Below the pieces are notes generated by a model. The model saw only the letters and a program-made list of their open reading frames with translations, ran no database searches and was not told the DNA's origin. Shown here one piece after another: positions 1 through 7,193 of a DNA stretch of 42,188 nt; position 1 is the first letter of the stretch, and every line of letters starts with the position of its first letter. Source of the DNA: JBAXXL01 sp038206725 (GTDB lineage Bacteria; Bacteroidota; Ignavibacteria; Kapaibacteriales; UBA2268); contig JBBRAO010000029.1 of NCBI GenBank assembly GCA_038206725.1, positions 1-42,188 on the forward strand. The letters run 5' to 3'. A program made the position numbers and the translations under genes.

Positions 1-69
1 ACTCTTTTCAATATAATTCGATGTGCGGAGTTAACAGTAAATGAATTTAAAGCTATCGTTAATGATTAG
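1..69 (+). CDS. Possible C-terminal tail of a gene cut by the window edge
   Basis: Frame 1 is open from the first base to a TAG at 67-69 and would encode about 22 residues ending in EFKAIVND. The peptide looks protein-like (mixed hydrophobic and charged, no low complexity) and is followed within 20 bases by a hairpin that could be its terminator. No family can be named from so few residues, and a 66-base open stretch can occur by chance in AT-rich DNA. Confidence 0.3.
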   Translation, partial: TLFNIIRCAELTVNEFKAIVND

Positions 70-80
70 TTTGTGATAAT

Positions 81-168
81 GCGGCTTTAGCCAAAATCTA
101 ATTTTATTTTGGGCTAAAGCTCTTTATATCCGCGATTTTCCTATCCACGACCTAAAGGTCGTGGCAAC
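81..168 (-). repeat. Composite palindromic repeat, copy A
   Basis: Two hairpins lie in tandem. The first has arms 84-97 and 106-120 (GCTTTAG-CCAAAAT against ATTTTGGGCTAAAGC, one bulged base). The second, 145-164, is CCACGACCT-AA-AGGTCGTGG, directly followed by CAAC. Read on the minus strand the whole unit matches 13884-13971 in order and spacing (GTTGCCACGACCTTTAG, GTGGATA, a spacer, then GCTTTAG and a GATTTTGGC arm), so it is a dispersed element and not only a terminator. It may also end transcription between the left-edge frame and ppdK. Confidence 0.7.
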
Positions 169-267
169 AGAAGAATGGAATTTCATTTAGGTTGGCAAGC
201 ATAAAAAAAGGACAGGTTGCGCAACCTGTCCTTACATTCAAAATTTATAATTCAAAGTTCAACATTC

Positions 268-2994
268 TTATTTAATAGCGGCTTGAGCGGCGGCTAAACG
301 TGCGATAGGAACGCGGAAAGGAGAGCAAGATACGTAGTTCAAACCAACTCTGTGGCAGAATTCAACTGAACTTGGCTCACCACCGTGTTCTCCGCAAATA
401 CCAACTTTCAAATTCGGACGTGTGGCTTTACCGTTTTTAGTAGCCATTTCAACCAATTGGCCCACGCCTTCTTGGTCTAATACTTGGAACGGATCGGTTT
501 TCAAAACACCGTTAGCAATGTAAACCGGTAAGAATGAGCCTGAGTCGTCGCGTGAATAACCGAATGTCATTTGAGTTAAGTCGTTTGTACCAAATGAGAA
601 GAACTCAGCTTTTTCAGCAATTTTCGCGGCGGTTAAAGCGGCGCGAGGAATTTCAATCATAGTACCAACCAAATAATCAACTCTCATTCCTTTTTCAACG
701 AATACTTGTTCAGCAACGCGGCGTATGATAGCTTCTTGCAAATTGAATTCTTGTGCTGTACCAATCAATGGAATCATAATTTCAGGTTTAGCGTCTATGC
801 CTTTAGCTTTTAGATTAACAGCGGCTTCGATTATAGCGCGCGCTTGCATTTCTGTTATTTCAGGATAAGTGATGCCCAAACGACAACCGCGATGCCCCAA
901 CATAGGGTTAAATTCGTGCAAAGCGTCCACTTTAGCTTTGATAACTTTAACAGAAACGCCCATTTCGTTAGCCATTTCTAATTGGTTAGCTTCTTCGTGC
1001 GGAAGGAATTCGTGAAGTGGTGGATCCAATAAACGTATAGTAACACCATAACCAGCCATAGCTTCCAAGATTCCTTCGAAATCTTCGCGTTGGTAAGGTA
1101 ATAATTTTTTTAGAGCAAGGCGTCTTTCAGCTTCGTCGTTGGCTAAAATCATTTCGCGCATAGCTTTGATGCGTTCACCTTCGAAGAACATATGTTCTGT
1201 ACGGCATAGACCGATACCGTGAGCGCCGAATTCGCGAGCAACTCTTGCATCGTGTGGAGTATCGGCATTTGTACGGACATCCATTGTGCGGAATTTGTCA
1301 GCCAATTCCATTAATAAAGCAAAATCACCGCTCATATCAGCGTCAACCGTATCAATTTTACCTTCGTAAACTTCACCGGTGGAACCGTTTAATGAAATCC
1401 AGTCGCCTTCTTTAAAAGTTTTGCCACTCATTGTCAAAGTGCGTTCTTTGTAATTGATTTGGATAGTTCCGGCACCAGAAACACAACATTTGCCCATTCC
1501 GCGAGCTACTACCGCCGCGTGAGAAGTCATACCACCGCGTGCTGTCAATATACCGCGTGCTATGTTCATACCTTCCAAATCTTCAGGAGAAGTTTCGATA
1601 CGAACTAATATTGAATCTCTATAATTTTTTGCTTCGTCAGCGAAAAATACGATTTGACCTGTAGCGGCACCCGGAGAAGCGGGTAAACCTTTAGCTAAAG
1701 ATTTTGCGGCTTTAAGAGCTGATTTTGAAAATACCGGGTGAAGTAATTCATCTAATTTGCTCGCCGTTTGACGGTCTAATACTGTTTTTTCGTCAATTAT
1801 ACCTTGGCGAAGCATATCCATAGCTATTTTAACCATAGCGGCGCCTGTGCGCTTTCCGCTTCTGGTCTGCAATAACCATAATTTACCATCTTGGATTGTA
1901 AATTCAAGGTCTTGCATATCTGAATAATGGTCTTCCAGTTTTTGTTGAATAGCGTTCAACTCTTCATAAATTTTTGGCATTGCTTCTTCTAATGAAGGGT
2001 ATTTGTTTTTACGGTCTTCTTCCGAGATGCTTTGTAAAACAGCCCAACGTTTTGAACCTTCCAAAGTGATTTGTTGTGGTGTACGGATACCGGCAACCAC
2101 GTCTTCACCTTGAGCGTCTAATAAATATTCGCCGTTGAAAATGTCTTCGCCTGTACCCGCGTCGCGTGTGAATGCAACACCTGTACCGGAGTTAAGACCC
2201 ATATTACCGAAAACCATCGCTTGTACGTTTACAGCGGTTCCCCATTCACTTGGAATTTGGTTTAAAGTGCGATAGTAAATCGCGCGTGGGTTTTGCCAGC
2301 TATCGAAAACTGCCATTACTGAACCCCATAATTGTTCCCAAGGGTTGGTAGGAAAGTCCATACCGGTTTGTTTTTTTACTGCTACTTTGAAACTTGTTAC
2401 CAATGTTTTCAAATCTTCAACTTTGAATTCTGTATCTAATTTATAGCCTTTTTCTTCTTTTAGATGTTCCATTATTTCTTCGAATGGATCAATATCTTCT
2501 TTTAAAACAGGTTTCATACCCAATACAACATCGCCATACATTTGTACGAAGCGGCGGTAAGAGTCCCAAGCAAAGCGTTCGTTGCCTGTTTTAGCGGCTA
2601 TGCTGGCTACGGCATCGTCGTTCATACCAAGGTTCAATACTGTGTCCATCATACCCGGCATAGAAGCGCGAGCACCTGAACGAACTGATAATAATAACGG
2701 GTTTTCGTTACTGCCGAATTTTGTACCCATTATTTCTTCTAAAGTTTTTACAGCCGCAGTAACTTCAGGAGTTAAAAGCTCAACTACTTTATCTCTGCCC
2801 AATGTGTTGTATTCAGCACATACATCGGTTGTTATTGTGAAACCGGCAGGCACGGGAACGCCGATTAAATTCATTTCGGCTAAGTTAGCGCCTTTGCCGC
2901 CTAAAAGGTTTTTCATTTCGGCTTTGCCTTCGGCTTTACCGTTTCCGAAGGTATATACACGTTTTACATTGTCAGAACAATTGCAACAAGACAT
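268..2994 (-). CDS. ppdK: Pyruvate, phosphate dikinase
   Basis: This enzyme interconverts pyruvate + ATP + Pi with PEP + AMP + PPi in the cytoplasm, serving gluconeogenesis or PPi-linked glycolysis. The full length (about 908 aa) and all three domains are present: N-terminal ATP-grasp (YTFGNGKAEG, LLGGKGANLAEM, PVPAGFTITT), the central phosphohistidine domain with GGMTSHAAVVARGMGK (His near residue 492) and the C-terminal PEP/pyruvate barrel (FSFGTNDLTQMTFGYSRDD, then GICGEHGGEPSS near the end with the catalytic Cys). The frame extends 12 bases upstream to an ATG at 3006, but that ATG carries the GGAG that sits six bases before the ATG at 2994. I therefore place the start at 2994, giving an N-terminus MSCCNCSDN, unusually Cys-rich for the family. 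A TAATTTTG box at 3048-3041 is a plausible -7 promoter element. It is monocistronic, with the DUF2442 gene upstream behind a terminator. Confidence 0.97.
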   Translation of the reverse strand: MSCCNCSDNVKRVYTFGNGKAEGKAEMKNLLGGKGANLAEMNLIGVPVPAGFTITTDVCAEYNTLGRDKVVELLTPEVTAAVKTLEEIMGTKFGSNENPLLLSVRSGARASMPGMMDTVLNLGMNDDAVASIAAKTGNERFAWDSYRRFVQMYGDVVLGMKPVLKEDIDPFEEIMEHLKEEKGYKLDTEFKVEDLKTLVTSFKVAVKKQTGMDFPTNPWEQLWGSVMAVFDSWQNPRAIYYRTLNQIPSEWGTAVNVQAMVFGNMGLNSGTGVAFTRDAGTGEDIFNGEYLLDAQGEDVVAGIRTPQQITLEGSKRWAVLQSISEEDRKNKYPSLEEAMPKIYEELNAIQQKLEDHYSDMQDLEFTIQDGKLWLLQTRSGKRTGAAMVKIAMDMLRQGIIDEKTVLDRQTASKLDELLHPVFSKSALKAAKSLAKGLPASPGAATGQIVFFADEAKNYRDSILVRIETSPEDLEGMNIARGILTARGGMTSHAAVVARGMGKCCVSGAGTIQINYKERTLTMSGKTFKEGDWISLNGSTGEVYEGKIDTVDADMSGDFALLMELADKFRTMDVRTNADTPHDARVAREFGAHGIGLCRTEHMFFEGERIKAMREMILANDEAERRLALKKLLPYQREDFEGILEAMAGYGVTIRLLDPPLHEFLPHEEANQLEMANEMGVSVKVIKAKVDALHEFNPMLGHRGCRLGITYPEITEMQARAIIEAAVNLKAKGIDAKPEIMIPLIGTAQEFNLQEAIIRRVAEQVFVEKGMRVDYLVGTMIEIPRAALTAAKIAEKAEFFSFGTNDLTQMTFGYSRDDSGSFLPVYIANGVLKTDPFQVLDQEGVGQLVEMATKNGKATRPNLKVGICGEHGGEPSSVEFCHRVGLNYVSCSPFRVPIARLAAAQAAIK

Positions 2995-3040
2995 TTTTGT
3001 CTCCATAATAGTTTTTTAAAAAAGTTAATATTATTTTATG

Positions 3041-3048
3041 CAAAATTA
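3041..3048 (-). promoter_or_regulatory. Bacteroidota-type -7 box for ppdK
   Basis: On the minus strand the bases read TAATTTTG, an exact TAnnTTTG, 47 bases upstream of the chosen ppdK start. No clear TTTG -33 box is visible at the usual distance, so this rests on the -7 element alone. Confidence 0.4.
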
Positions 3049-3121
3049 CGAAAATTTTCCCGCTTTTTTGTTAATTTTCGGTCAATATTTAGTTAAGATG
3101 TTAATAATATTGTTGATATGC

Positions 3122-3155
3122 AAAAAAAAAATGACTACCTCTGCTAAAGGTAGCC
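3122..3155 (-). terminator. Rho-independent terminator of the DUF2442 gene
   Basis: Minus-strand hairpin GGCTACCT / AGGTAGTC (3155-3148 and 3140-3133) with a seven-base loop, followed by AT and a run of T. It lies 84 bases beyond the DUF2442 stop and upstream of the ppdK promoter, so it separates the two minus-strand genes. Confidence 0.75.
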
Positions 3156-3238
3156 TTAAAAATTAACTTGTATTTAAATCTATTGTCCATTATATGGTAG
3201 ATACATCTTAAAATCTTCTATTTTAGGTGTTTATTGTT

Positions 3239-3481
3239 TTAATTTTCAACCAATTTGCTGTTATTATAAATTTCATCAGAGCAGATATCTTCTCCCGTTA
3301 TCCATTCCAATGTAATATCTTTTACCATAACAGTCTTAAATATCAATGGATTATTAAGGTTTTTATATGCTGGATAAGTAAGCCATTTGCTCATATTAAA
3401 AATACGTTTTTCACCGTTTTCGAAGACTATTTCAAGAAGTACATTGTCAATAGCTCTAACTGTTTTGGGACGTGGTACCAT
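3239..3481 (-). CDS. DUF2442 family protein
   Basis: An 80-residue protein with the DUF2442 layout: MVPRPKTVRAIDN (Pro-containing start), the strand pattern LLEIVFENGEKRIFNMSKWL, then F-K-T-V-x-V and the terminal ITLEWITGEDICSDEIYNNS, corresponding to the family's W-x-x-G-x-D-x-x-x-x-x-x-Y-x-x-S. In other genomes such proteins are often partners of DUF4160 in toxin-antitoxin-like pairs; no DUF4160 partner is present here, so this one is an orphan. The start ATG has GGAG seven bases upstream, and the gene has its own terminator. Function unknown; a small regulatory or antitoxin-like role is inference only. Confidence 0.85.
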   Translation of the reverse strand: MVPRPKTVRAIDNVLLEIVFENGEKRIFNMSKWLTYPAYKNLNNPLIFKTVMVKDITLEWITGEDICSDEIYNNSKLVEN

Positions 3482-3599
3482 AATTTACTCCAAACCTTTG
3501 ATAGTGAAAAATGAATGTTTAACTAATAATTGTATTTCATATTTTTAAAATTCACTAAATTAATCCAAATTCAAACAATCTTATTAAAAGAAAATTTAC

Positions 3600-3607
3600 T
3601 AATTTTG
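3600..3607 (+). promoter_or_regulatory. -7 box for the AlkD-like gene
   Basis: TAATTTTG matches TAnnTTTG and lies 37 bases upstream of the ATG at 3645. No convincing -33 element was found in the AT-rich DNA before it. Confidence 0.4.
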
Positions 3608-3644
3608 CTTAAATTTTATAATAATAATTAAATAATAGTAACAA

Positions 3645-4376
3645 ATGACAGCACAAGAACTTTTTCTGGATATTCACGAATTTTGCAAAGAAAACGCGGA
3701 CTATGTGTTAGTAAAGAAGTACGCCCGATATTTTAAAGAAGGTGTATATAAGGCTTGGGGAGTTCCACAAGCAATTTTCGAAGTGAAATGGAGACAACTT
3801 GTAAATGAAAAGATGGTTAATATTCCGTTGGTTTTAGAAGCCGCACCATTACTATATAAAACCGGGAAATATGAAGAGACATCCTTCGTTCTTAGAATTA
3901 TCAAAGAATTAAAAAAACAGTATAATCGCGAAGTATTTGACGCACTTGGCAATATGTATGAATATGGTATCAATAATTGGGCGCACGCCGACACGATAGG
4001 GATGTTCATTACTCCCGTATTCGTAAAGAAAGGGATTGTAAAAGTTGATGATTTTGAACCGTGGATTATGTCACCATATAAATTCCAACGCCGCACCGTT
4101 CCGGCAACATTGATCAAATCGCTCAAAACAACAGCCGATTTCAAACCCTTGTTCGAAATGTTCGAGATATTGATGAGCGACCCGGAGCGCGAAGTACATC
4201 AGGGAGTGGGTTGGTTCTTGCGAGAAGCTTGGAAATTGAATAACGAAGTAACAGAAGAATTCCTTTTAAAATGGAAAGACACCGCACCACGCTTGATATT
4301 CCAATACGCCTGCGAAAAAATGACAAAAGACAACAAACAACGGTTTAAGAAAGTTAAAAAAAATGTAAATGGTTAA
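3645..4376 (+). CDS. DNA alkylation repair protein (AlkD-like HEAT-repeat glycosylase)
   Basis: Cytoplasmic all-helical protein of 243 aa, matching the length and pattern of the DNA_alkylation_repair family, which removes positively charged alkylated purines (N3- and N7-alkyl) with stacked HEAT-like repeats. Visible signs are the amphipathic helix repeats, the NWAHADTIG segment at the position of the family's N-W-x-x-x-D motif, WIMSPYKFQRRTVPATLI, and HQGVGWFLREAWK corresponding to the conserved G-W-x-L-R-E helix. The C-terminal tail is Lys-rich. The gene is monocistronic, with a -7 box at 3600 and a strong hairpin 20 bases after the stop. The Asp usually tied to catalysis is probably the D of HAD, but I cannot align it without tools. 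Confidence 0.85.
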   Translation: MTAQELFLDIHEFCKENADYVLVKKYARYFKEGVYKAWGVPQAIFEVKWRQLVNEKMVNIPLVLEAAPLLYKTGKYEETSFVLRIIKELKKQYNREVFDALGNMYEYGINNWAHADTIGMFITPVFVKKGIVKVDDFEPWIMSPYKFQRRTVPATLIKSLKTTADFKPLFEMFEILMSDPEREVHQGVGWFLREAWKLNNEVTEEFLLKWKDTAPRLIFQYACEKMTKDNKQRFKKVKKNVNG

Positions 4377-4395
4377 TGCGAAGAATACGAATATT

Positions 4396-4429
4396 ACTCA
4401 TCCGATGACCGAAAAGTCAACGGATGAGT
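4396..4429. terminator. Bidirectional hairpin, TCATCCGAT family copy 1
   Basis: ACTCATCCG (4396-4404) pairs with CGGATGAGT (4421-4429); inside, TGAC pairs with GTCA around the loop CGAAAA, with one A-A mismatch. It lies between the convergent AlkD-like and vWA genes and can end both transcripts. The same arm sequence recurs at 7786, 41669 and, more degenerate, 5861. Confidence 0.7.
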
Positions 4430-4450
4430 TATGTTTGAATCAAGTTGTAA

Positions 4451-5018
4451 TTACCTCGTTTCTTGGTCTTTATAGTAATCTTCTCGGGTTTCCTTTTTTT
4501 CTTCTATATTTTGGCTATACTTTCTTCGAGCTAAATTTTCCTTTTTTGAACATATTTTCCATACCCTCGGCATTTCTGTTGAACTGTATGGTATTATGAA
4601 TAGAAATAGAAGCGGCAAACTTTTCGACATCGTGGTCTGTGCCAATATAGGTGAATGTCCAGCTTTCCAATTTCAGTTTCTCGATTAACTCTTTTATAGC
4701 CTTACCCGAGTATTCTTTTGAAGCATTTTCTTTGCCGTCAGTTAGAATAGTTACTAAAACATTATAATCGGTTTCATTTTCCAACCCTTTTTTTAATTTT
4801 GCAAAGCTATAACCCATCGCATCGTAGAGCGGTGTTGACGCTTCCGGTCTGTAGCGCGAATCGTCAATTTCCTCCAGCTTGCTAATCGGATCAATAAAAT
4901 GCAGGATTTTTTGACCAACTCCATTGAAGCCGCTTATAATCGATTTCTTGATTGATTCCATAGAACCGCTTTCGTCAAGAATAATTAAGTTGTGAATTTT
5001 CTGTAGCTTTTCCATCAT
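4451..5018 (-). pseudogene. vWA-domain protein, frameshifted near the C-terminus and probably internally deleted
   Basis: From the ATG at 5018 the reading frame runs to a stop at 4515 and encodes a von Willebrand factor A domain with a full MIDAS: D-E-S-G-S at residues 15-19, T62 in PEASTPLYDA and D94 in TILTDGKEN. Two lesions are visible. The run of six T at 4542-4547 (AAAAAA on the sense strand) breaks the frame: beyond it this frame gives only KGKFSSKKV, whereas the frame one base away continues ENLARRKYSQN to a stop at 4451, as relatives I recall do. Also, residues 30-36 read GFNGVGQ, joining the first helix directly to what is normally the third structural element; about 25 residues seem to be missing between two F-N positions. 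The AGGA before the start favours 5018 over the TTG at 5021. It may be a pseudogene, a slippage-corrected gene or a base-call error. Confidence 0.7.
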
Positions 5019-5068
5019 CAATTCCTCATAATTTTACATAAAATCGTTAATTGTAATTTAACAATATG

Positions 5069-5076
5069 CAAAACTA
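5069..5076 (-). promoter_or_regulatory. -7 box for the vWA gene
   Basis: The minus strand reads TAGTTTTG, an exact TAnnTTTG, 50 bases upstream of the ATG at 5018. Confidence 0.35.
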
Positions 5077-5136
5077 TAAGATAGCGCGTAGTATTATGAC
5101 GCGACAAAATGCAAAATGAAATAATTGAAATATTTT

Positions 5137-5763
5137 TTAATGATGCAAATTAATACATAAATATAAAGAAAATATACCGAATAAAATGATTACAATTCCG
5201 GCAATACGATTAATCCAATAGAGATTTCCGTGAGAAATTTTGGATTTAAACTTATTTACTATATAACTAAGGGTGAGCCACCATAACGATGCGCCTATCA
5301 AAACACCTACAATAAGTACAACTGAGCCTTGATGGTTAATATTAGAAGAGCCCAATCGGAAACCTGCAAAAATAGCTAAAAATGCAAAAATAGTAGCCGG
5401 GTTGGTTAGCGTAAGGAAAAAGGTGGAAATAAAATTATAAATCAGACCTTTATTGTCCATTTTGATATGACGTAAAACCGGCTTGCTTAAAAGTGTTTTG
5501 ACGCCGATTAAAAGCATAACGATACCACCGATTAATTTCATCCAGAATTGTTCGTGAATTAGAAAGGAAGAAACTGCTGTTAAACTACATTCCGCCACTA
5601 CTCCATAGAGTGTATCTGCAAATGCCGCCCCCATTCCGGTGATAAATCCGGAACGCCGGCCTTCGTTCAATGTACGCTTAATAGTCAAAACACCAATAGG
5701 TCCTACCGGCACTGCGACGGCAAAACCAATAATGAGCCCTTTAATTAACAATTCAAATACCAT
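5137..5763 (-). CDS. LysE/RhtB-family amino-acid exporter
   Basis: Inner-membrane protein of 208 aa with about six hydrophobic segments. The N-terminal signature IIGFAVAVPVGPIGVLTIKR, followed by LNEGRRSGFITGMGAAFADTLYG, is the LysE family motif (P-x-G-P, then a G-x-x-x-G-x-x-x-A-D helix). The family exports basic or neutral amino acids using the proton gradient; the substrate here cannot be told. NPATIFAFLAIFAG in the middle matches the conserved N-P-x-x-x-x-F of the fourth segment. It is a single gene between two intergenic hairpins. The initiator ATG has no clear Shine-Dalgarno sequence. Confidence 0.92.
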   Translation of the reverse strand: MVFELLIKGLIIGFAVAVPVGPIGVLTIKRTLNEGRRSGFITGMGAAFADTLYGVVAECSLTAVSSFLIHEQFWMKLIGGIVMLLIGVKTLLSKPVLRHIKMDNKGLIYNFISTFFLTLTNPATIFAFLAIFAGFRLGSSNINHQGSVVLIVGVLIGASLWWLTLSYIVNKFKSKISHGNLYWINRIAGIVIILFGIFSLYLCINLHH

Positions 5764-5800
5764 ATTTTCATAATAAAATTAGTGATTTGAGGCAGTTCCT

Positions 5801-5808
5801 CAAAAATA
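5801..5808 (-). promoter_or_regulatory. -7 box for the LysE gene
   Basis: The minus strand reads TATTTTTG (TAnnTTTG) 38 bases upstream of the ATG at 5763. A small GAGG/CCTC inverted repeat (5790-5802) lies immediately next to it and could be incidental. Confidence 0.35.
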
Positions 5809-5860
5809 TTATGTTAAAATTACTATTTTTGGAAGAAATAAAAAAATTGTGTGGATAAAA

Positions 5861-5893
5861 TTAATCCGATGAATATAAAAGTTATCGGATGAA
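5861..5893. terminator. TCATCCGAT-family hairpin, degenerate copy
   Basis: TTAATCCGAT (5861-5870) pairs with ATCGGATGAA (5884-5893) with one mismatch. It begins five bases after the zinc-ribbon gene stop (5898) on the minus strand and is followed by a T-rich stretch, so it should act as that gene's terminator. Confidence 0.55.
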
Positions 5894-5897
5894 TTTT

Positions 5898-6311
5898 TTA
5901 TTTTAAAACATCTACCCAATTTTCAGATAGTTCTCCGGTTGCTTCAATAGCTTTCTTAAGTTTATCCTTAAACTTCCAGCAAGTCATTTGCCGAAGTGAT
6001 AGACGACGCGCGAATTCATAAGACGATAAGTTTTCATTCCCTTTGCAAACGTTGTAAGCAATAAAAAATGCCTTGCTGATATCAAATCGGCAATGATGAA
6101 AAATGGTTGCAGTTGTTGCCGATTCTTCGGTTTTACATTTCGTGCATCGTCGTGAAAATGGAGTTTTTCCGTGGCAATAATTTGTATTTCCGCATTTACG
6201 GCAGACAAATCCTTCTTCCCATTTTAAATCGGCAATCAGTTCCAAGCATTTCTCATTGCTTGTAAATAGCTCTTTTAATTGTTCCTCTGAAAAATCTCTA
6301 TTGAGTTTCAT
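5898..6311 (-). CDS. Orphan IS1595-type transposase zinc-ribbon protein
   Basis: A 137-aa protein with the zinc-ribbon domain found at the start of IS1595-family transposases: C37-x2-C40 and C56-x2-C59 (VCRKCGNTN and SRRCTKCK), then EESATTATIFHHCRFDISKAFFIAY and the helical SSYEFARRLSLRQMTCWKFKDKL that normally leads into the DDE nuclease domain. Here the protein ends after that helix, so no catalytic domain is encoded and none is visible nearby. It may be a truncated transposase kept as a DNA-binding protein. Its upstream region carries three copies of a 20-base direct repeat, the first only 24 bases from the ATG, and a divergent redox operon; binding to these repeats is an inference worth testing. 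Confidence 0.8.
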   Translation of the reverse strand: MKLNRDFSEEQLKELFTSNEKCLELIADLKWEEGFVCRKCGNTNYCHGKTPFSRRCTKCKTEESATTATIFHHCRFDISKAFFIAYNVCKGNENLSSYEFARRLSLRQMTCWKFKDKLKKAIEATGELSENWVDVLK

Positions 6312-6334
6312 AGCAAATCATTATTAATTATTAT

Positions 6335-6354
6335 AGTGATACTAATACGATTTA
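6335..6354 (+). repeat. Iteron-like direct repeat 1
   Basis: AGTGATACTAATACGATTTA, exact copy 1 of 3. It ends 147 bases before the DUF6132 start and begins 24 bases from the zinc-ribbon start codon, a position suited to an operator for the divergent promoters. Confidence 0.85.
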
Positions 6355-6415
6355 ATTGCAAATTTGTTGTATTAGTTCAATTTTATAAAAAAAAGTTGAT
6401 GCCGATTACAATAAA

Positions 6416-6435
6416 AGTGATACTAATACGATTTA
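6416..6435 (+). repeat. Iteron-like direct repeat 2
   Basis: Exact copy of the 20-mer, 81 bases from copy 1. Between copies 1 and 2, at 6361-6380, TTGTATTAGT resembles a weak inverted copy of the core ACTAATAC. Confidence 0.85.
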
Positions 6436-6447
6436 TAATTTTATAAA

Positions 6448-6467
6448 AGTGATACTAATACGATTTA
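6448..6467 (+). repeat. Iteron-like direct repeat 3
   Basis: Exact copy of the 20-mer, 32 bases (about three helical turns) from copy 2; the match to copy 2 extends to AAAAGTGAT on the left and one further T on the right. It lies 34 bases before the ATG at 6502. Confidence 0.85.
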
Positions 6468-6501
6468 TGCATAAAATTAAAAAAAATAAGAATGAGGAAT
6501 A

Positions 6502-6741
6502 ATGGAAAAATCTTGTGATGTGAAGACAAAACCAAAAACAGTGAAACAGTATTTGATGTCGTCAAATTTTTGGAAGCCTGCTTTGGGAGTAATAATCGGT
6601 GGAACATTGGGTTTCCTATATTATTCGTTTATTGGTTGTTCCTCCGGAAGATGTGCTATTACGAGCAATCCGTTTATGAGTATTATGTATGGAAGCTTTA
6701 TCGGATTTTTATTAGTTAAAAGTCCTTGTAAAAATTGTTAA
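6502..6741 (+). CDS. DUF6132 family small membrane protein
   Basis: A 79-aa protein with two hydrophobic segments (ALGVIIGGTLGFLYYSFIG and SIMYGSFIGFLLVK) separated by CSSGRCAITSNPFMS, the hallmark C-S-S-G-x-C-x-I-T-S-N-P of DUF6132. It ends in KSPCKNC, so four cysteines face two short loops. Function is not known; its position first in an operon with two thioredoxin-fold genes suggests a link to envelope thiol chemistry. A good GAGGAAT Shine-Dalgarno sequence precedes the ATG, and the next gene begins 17 bases downstream. Confidence 0.85.
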   Translation: MEKSCDVKTKPKTVKQYLMSSNFWKPALGVIIGGTLGFLYYSFIGCSSGRCAITSNPFMSIMYGSFIGFLLVKSPCKNC

Positions 6742-6758
6742 TCAAATAAGGAATTTAT

Positions 6759-7172
6759 ATGTTTGTCATATTATATGTTATTCTCGGTTTAATTGCGGCC
6801 TTCATTTTTTATATTGCTTTTTCGTTAAAGAAAATGAAAAATGCGCCGGCGGTTGAGGAAAGCAAAAGCATAGTAAACCTCGATGAAAAGAATTTTCAAC
6901 AAACCACAAAAGACAGAGTTGTTTTAATTGATTTTTGGGCTGAATGGTGTATGCCTTGCAAAATGATGGCACCAATTTTGAATGATGTTGCTAATGAAAT
7001 AGACGATAAGATAAAAATTTGCAAATTAAATGTTGATAGTCAGCAAAAATTAGCCGGTAAATTCGGTGTTCGGAGTATCCCAACGCTGTTAGTTTTGAAA
7101 AACGGTAAAGAAGTGAATCGCTTTGTTGGTGCAAGATCGAAGGACTTTTTAATAAAAGAGTTAAATAAATAA
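6759..7172 (+). CDS. Membrane-anchored thioredoxin
   Basis: 137 aa. Residues 3-22 form an uncleaved N-terminal membrane segment and a linker leads to a thioredoxin domain with the active site W-A-E-W-C64-M-P-C67-K (MP in place of the usual GP dipeptide) and the cis-proline in RSIPTLLVLK (P108). DFWAEWC and F-V-G-A are as in TrxA. The domain should face the periplasm, given the N-in signal-anchor pattern and the exported TlpA-like partner downstream, but cytoplasmic orientation cannot be excluded. The AAGGA Shine-Dalgarno is well placed. It is the second gene of the DUF6132-trx-tlpA operon. Confidence 0.92.
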   Translation: MFVILYVILGLIAAFIFYIAFSLKKMKNAPAVEESKSIVNLDEKNFQQTTKDRVVLIDFWAEWCMPCKMMAPILNDVANEIDDKIKICKLNVDSQQKLAGKFGVRSIPTLLVLKNGKEVNRFVGARSKDFLIKELNK

Positions 7173-7193
7173 TAAATTAAATAATTTGGAGTT

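Noticed and set aside
2582..3019. Plus-strand ORF opposite the start of ppdK
   Set aside because: It lies wholly antisense to the highly conserved ppdK N-terminus and has no domain pattern or ribosome site.
3227..3514. Plus-strand ORF opposite the DUF2442 gene
   Set aside because: The minus-strand frame matches DUF2442 with a good ribosome site and terminator; the plus-strand peptide is a shadow.
4542..4547. Programmed -1 frameshift signal in the vWA gene
   Set aside because: The codons are AAA AAA GGA and the continuation needs a +1 (or -2) move, not the -1 move of an A-AAA-AAG signal; a plain indel or transcriptional slippage fits better.
4369..4599. Small plus-strand ORF after the AlkD-like gene
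   Set aside because: It runs through the hairpin at 4396-4429 and antisense to the vWA gene; composition is that of a shadow frame.
6335..6467. Short CRISPR array
   Set aside because: Only three 20-base repeats with unequal spacings (61 and 12 bases between copies) and no cas genes nearby.
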